Part shown: positions 63,411 to 64,000 of the stretch, one piece after another
How the letters are laid out: every line of letters starts with the position of its first letter
Numbering within the stretch: the stretch's first letter is position 1
Origin: Sphingobacteriaceae bacterium
GTDB lineage: Bacteria > Bacteroidota > Bacteroidia > Sphingobacteriales > Sphingobacteriaceae
Assembly: GCA_947460875.1 (NCBI GenBank)
Contig: CANHGR010000007.1
Location: 57,785 to 121,784, forward strand
Length of the DNA stretch: 64,000 nucleotides
Direction: 5' to 3'
The notes under the pieces: model-generated
What the model saw: the letters and a program-made list of their open reading frames with translations, nothing else
Databases searched by the model: none
What the model was told of the DNA's origin: nothing
Made by a program: the position numbers and the translations under genes

Positions 63411-64000
63411 ATGGGTAAAGATAAGATCAGACGATTTGCAGAAATCGCAACGTTTGAAAATGTGCTAGAACTGGAAGCAGGAAAAGTACTCAAGGGCATT
63501 TGGGCGAATAATCATTTCAAAAATGAAAAGCCTTTGGTGCTTGAATTGGCATGTGGAAAGGGCGAATATGCGGTTAATTTGGCGAAGCTTTTTCCAGAGA
63601 AAAACTTTATTGGCCTTGACTACAAAGGAAACCGAATCTGGCGGGGAGCGAAAACAGCTTTGGAAGAGGATATTCAAAACGTTGCATTCCTGAGAATACA
63701 GATTGAGCATATTTTAGAATATTTCGCTCCGGGCGAAGTTTCCGAGATCTGGATCACTTTTCCCGACCCGCAGCCGCAGATCAGCAGAGAGAAAAAAAGG
63801 CTTACATCAACCCGCTTTCTTGAAAATTATAAAATCATACTTCAACCAGACGGAATACTCCACCTAAAGACCGACAATGACGGATTATATGAGTACACTG
63901 CTCAGAAAATAATTGAATTGGGATTGAAACTTCACATCGATACTAAGGATTTATATTCTTCAACATTTGTTGATGATGTTCTTTCCATTAAAACCTATTA
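63411..64000 (+). CDS. trmB: tRNA (guanine-N7-)-methyltransferase, partial
   Basis: ATG at 63411 opens a frame of 196 codons that reaches the window edge without a stop. The sequence matches TrmB, which makes m7G46 in tRNAs with [23 protein letters not shown] is the SAM-binding motif [18 protein letters not shown] follows, and [20 protein letters not shown] is the family's characteristic FPDPWPK-type block. [10 protein letters not shown] near the end is also typical. The C-terminus is missing. Confidence 0.94.
   Translation, partial: MGKDKIRRFAEIATFENVLELEAGKVLKGIWANNHFKNEKPLVLELACGKGEYAVNLAKLFPEKNFIGLDYKGNRIWRGAKTALEEDIQNVAFLRIQIEHILEYFAPGEVSEIWITFPDPQPQISREKKRLTSTRFLENYKIILQPDGILHLKTDNDGLYEYTAQKIIELGLKLHIDTKDLYSSTFVDDVLSIKTY

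Overview
The window reads as a chromosomal segment of a Bacteroidota bacterium, most likely in the Sphingobacteriaceae (Pedobacter-like). This rests on a SusC/SusD pair, GldH, RicT, a Bacteroidetes-type GroEL tail, AT-rich gaps, almost no Shine-Dalgarno sequences and many TAnnTTTG promoter boxes 10-60 nt before start codons. Genus-level placement is inference. There are no rRNA genes, insertion sequences, prophage, CRISPR arrays or integration sites. One tRNA is present. Most genes are housekeeping genes in short operons that switch strand often.

Layout. 1-6.7 kb is a patchy area with three decaying genes (a DUF4407 protein, a lipoprotein, a sensor kinase) among a rhodanese, a dipeptide epimerase, a rhomboid protease and peptidase T. 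6.7-10.6 kb carries an OsmC protein, metG with tRNA-Arg(CCU) directly behind it, and an LD-carboxypeptidase. 10.6-16.5 kb is a small SusC-SusD-DUF1735 uptake operon preceded by a perfect 24-bp inverted repeat. 16.5-26.4 kb holds a padR-pspC pair, murF, a gldH-ricT-holB operon on the minus strand, ruvX, an O-methyltransferase and two tandem glucosaminidase/LysM genes.

26.4-34.0 kb is the most unusual part. A GNAT-like acyltransferase is followed by an Rv1355c-type fusion of an E1/ThiF-like domain with a nitroreductase. A 7TMR-DISM histidine kinase, a receiver-kinase hybrid and a single-domain receiver follow, and a related receiver gene is divergent on the left. This looks like a signal-controlled modification or small-molecule cassette of unknown product and is the best candidate for a poorly described system.

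34-42.4 kb: ffh, clpS, a dienoyl-CoA-reductase-like SDR with an enoyl-CoA hydratase homologue, a large MG2/TonB-plug envelope protein without a barrel, dcd, a phosphopantetheinyl transferase and lipB. 43-50 kb is a long minus-strand run, miaB, a sigma-54 activator, lptE, a TPR-like protein, secG, groES and groEL, closed by a terminator. 50-59.5 kb: an AsmA-like protein, ilvE, crcB, a SerB-SerA-like fusion, an NAD-dependent epimerase, a ureohydrolase homologue lacking several metal ligands, a TlpA-type thioredoxin, a stand-alone B12-binding protein and an enoyl-CoA hydratase. 59.5-64 kb: a dead response regulator, an AI-2E family permease, a YtxH/holin-like envelope trio, GDP-L-fucose synthase, and trmB running off the right edge.

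Several genes appear to use non-ATG starts (metG TTG, the AsmA-like gene TTG, the gene after the glucosaminidases TTG, serB GTG, fcl GTG). At least four clear pseudogenes, two of them two-component signalling genes, suggest recent loss of sensory functions.
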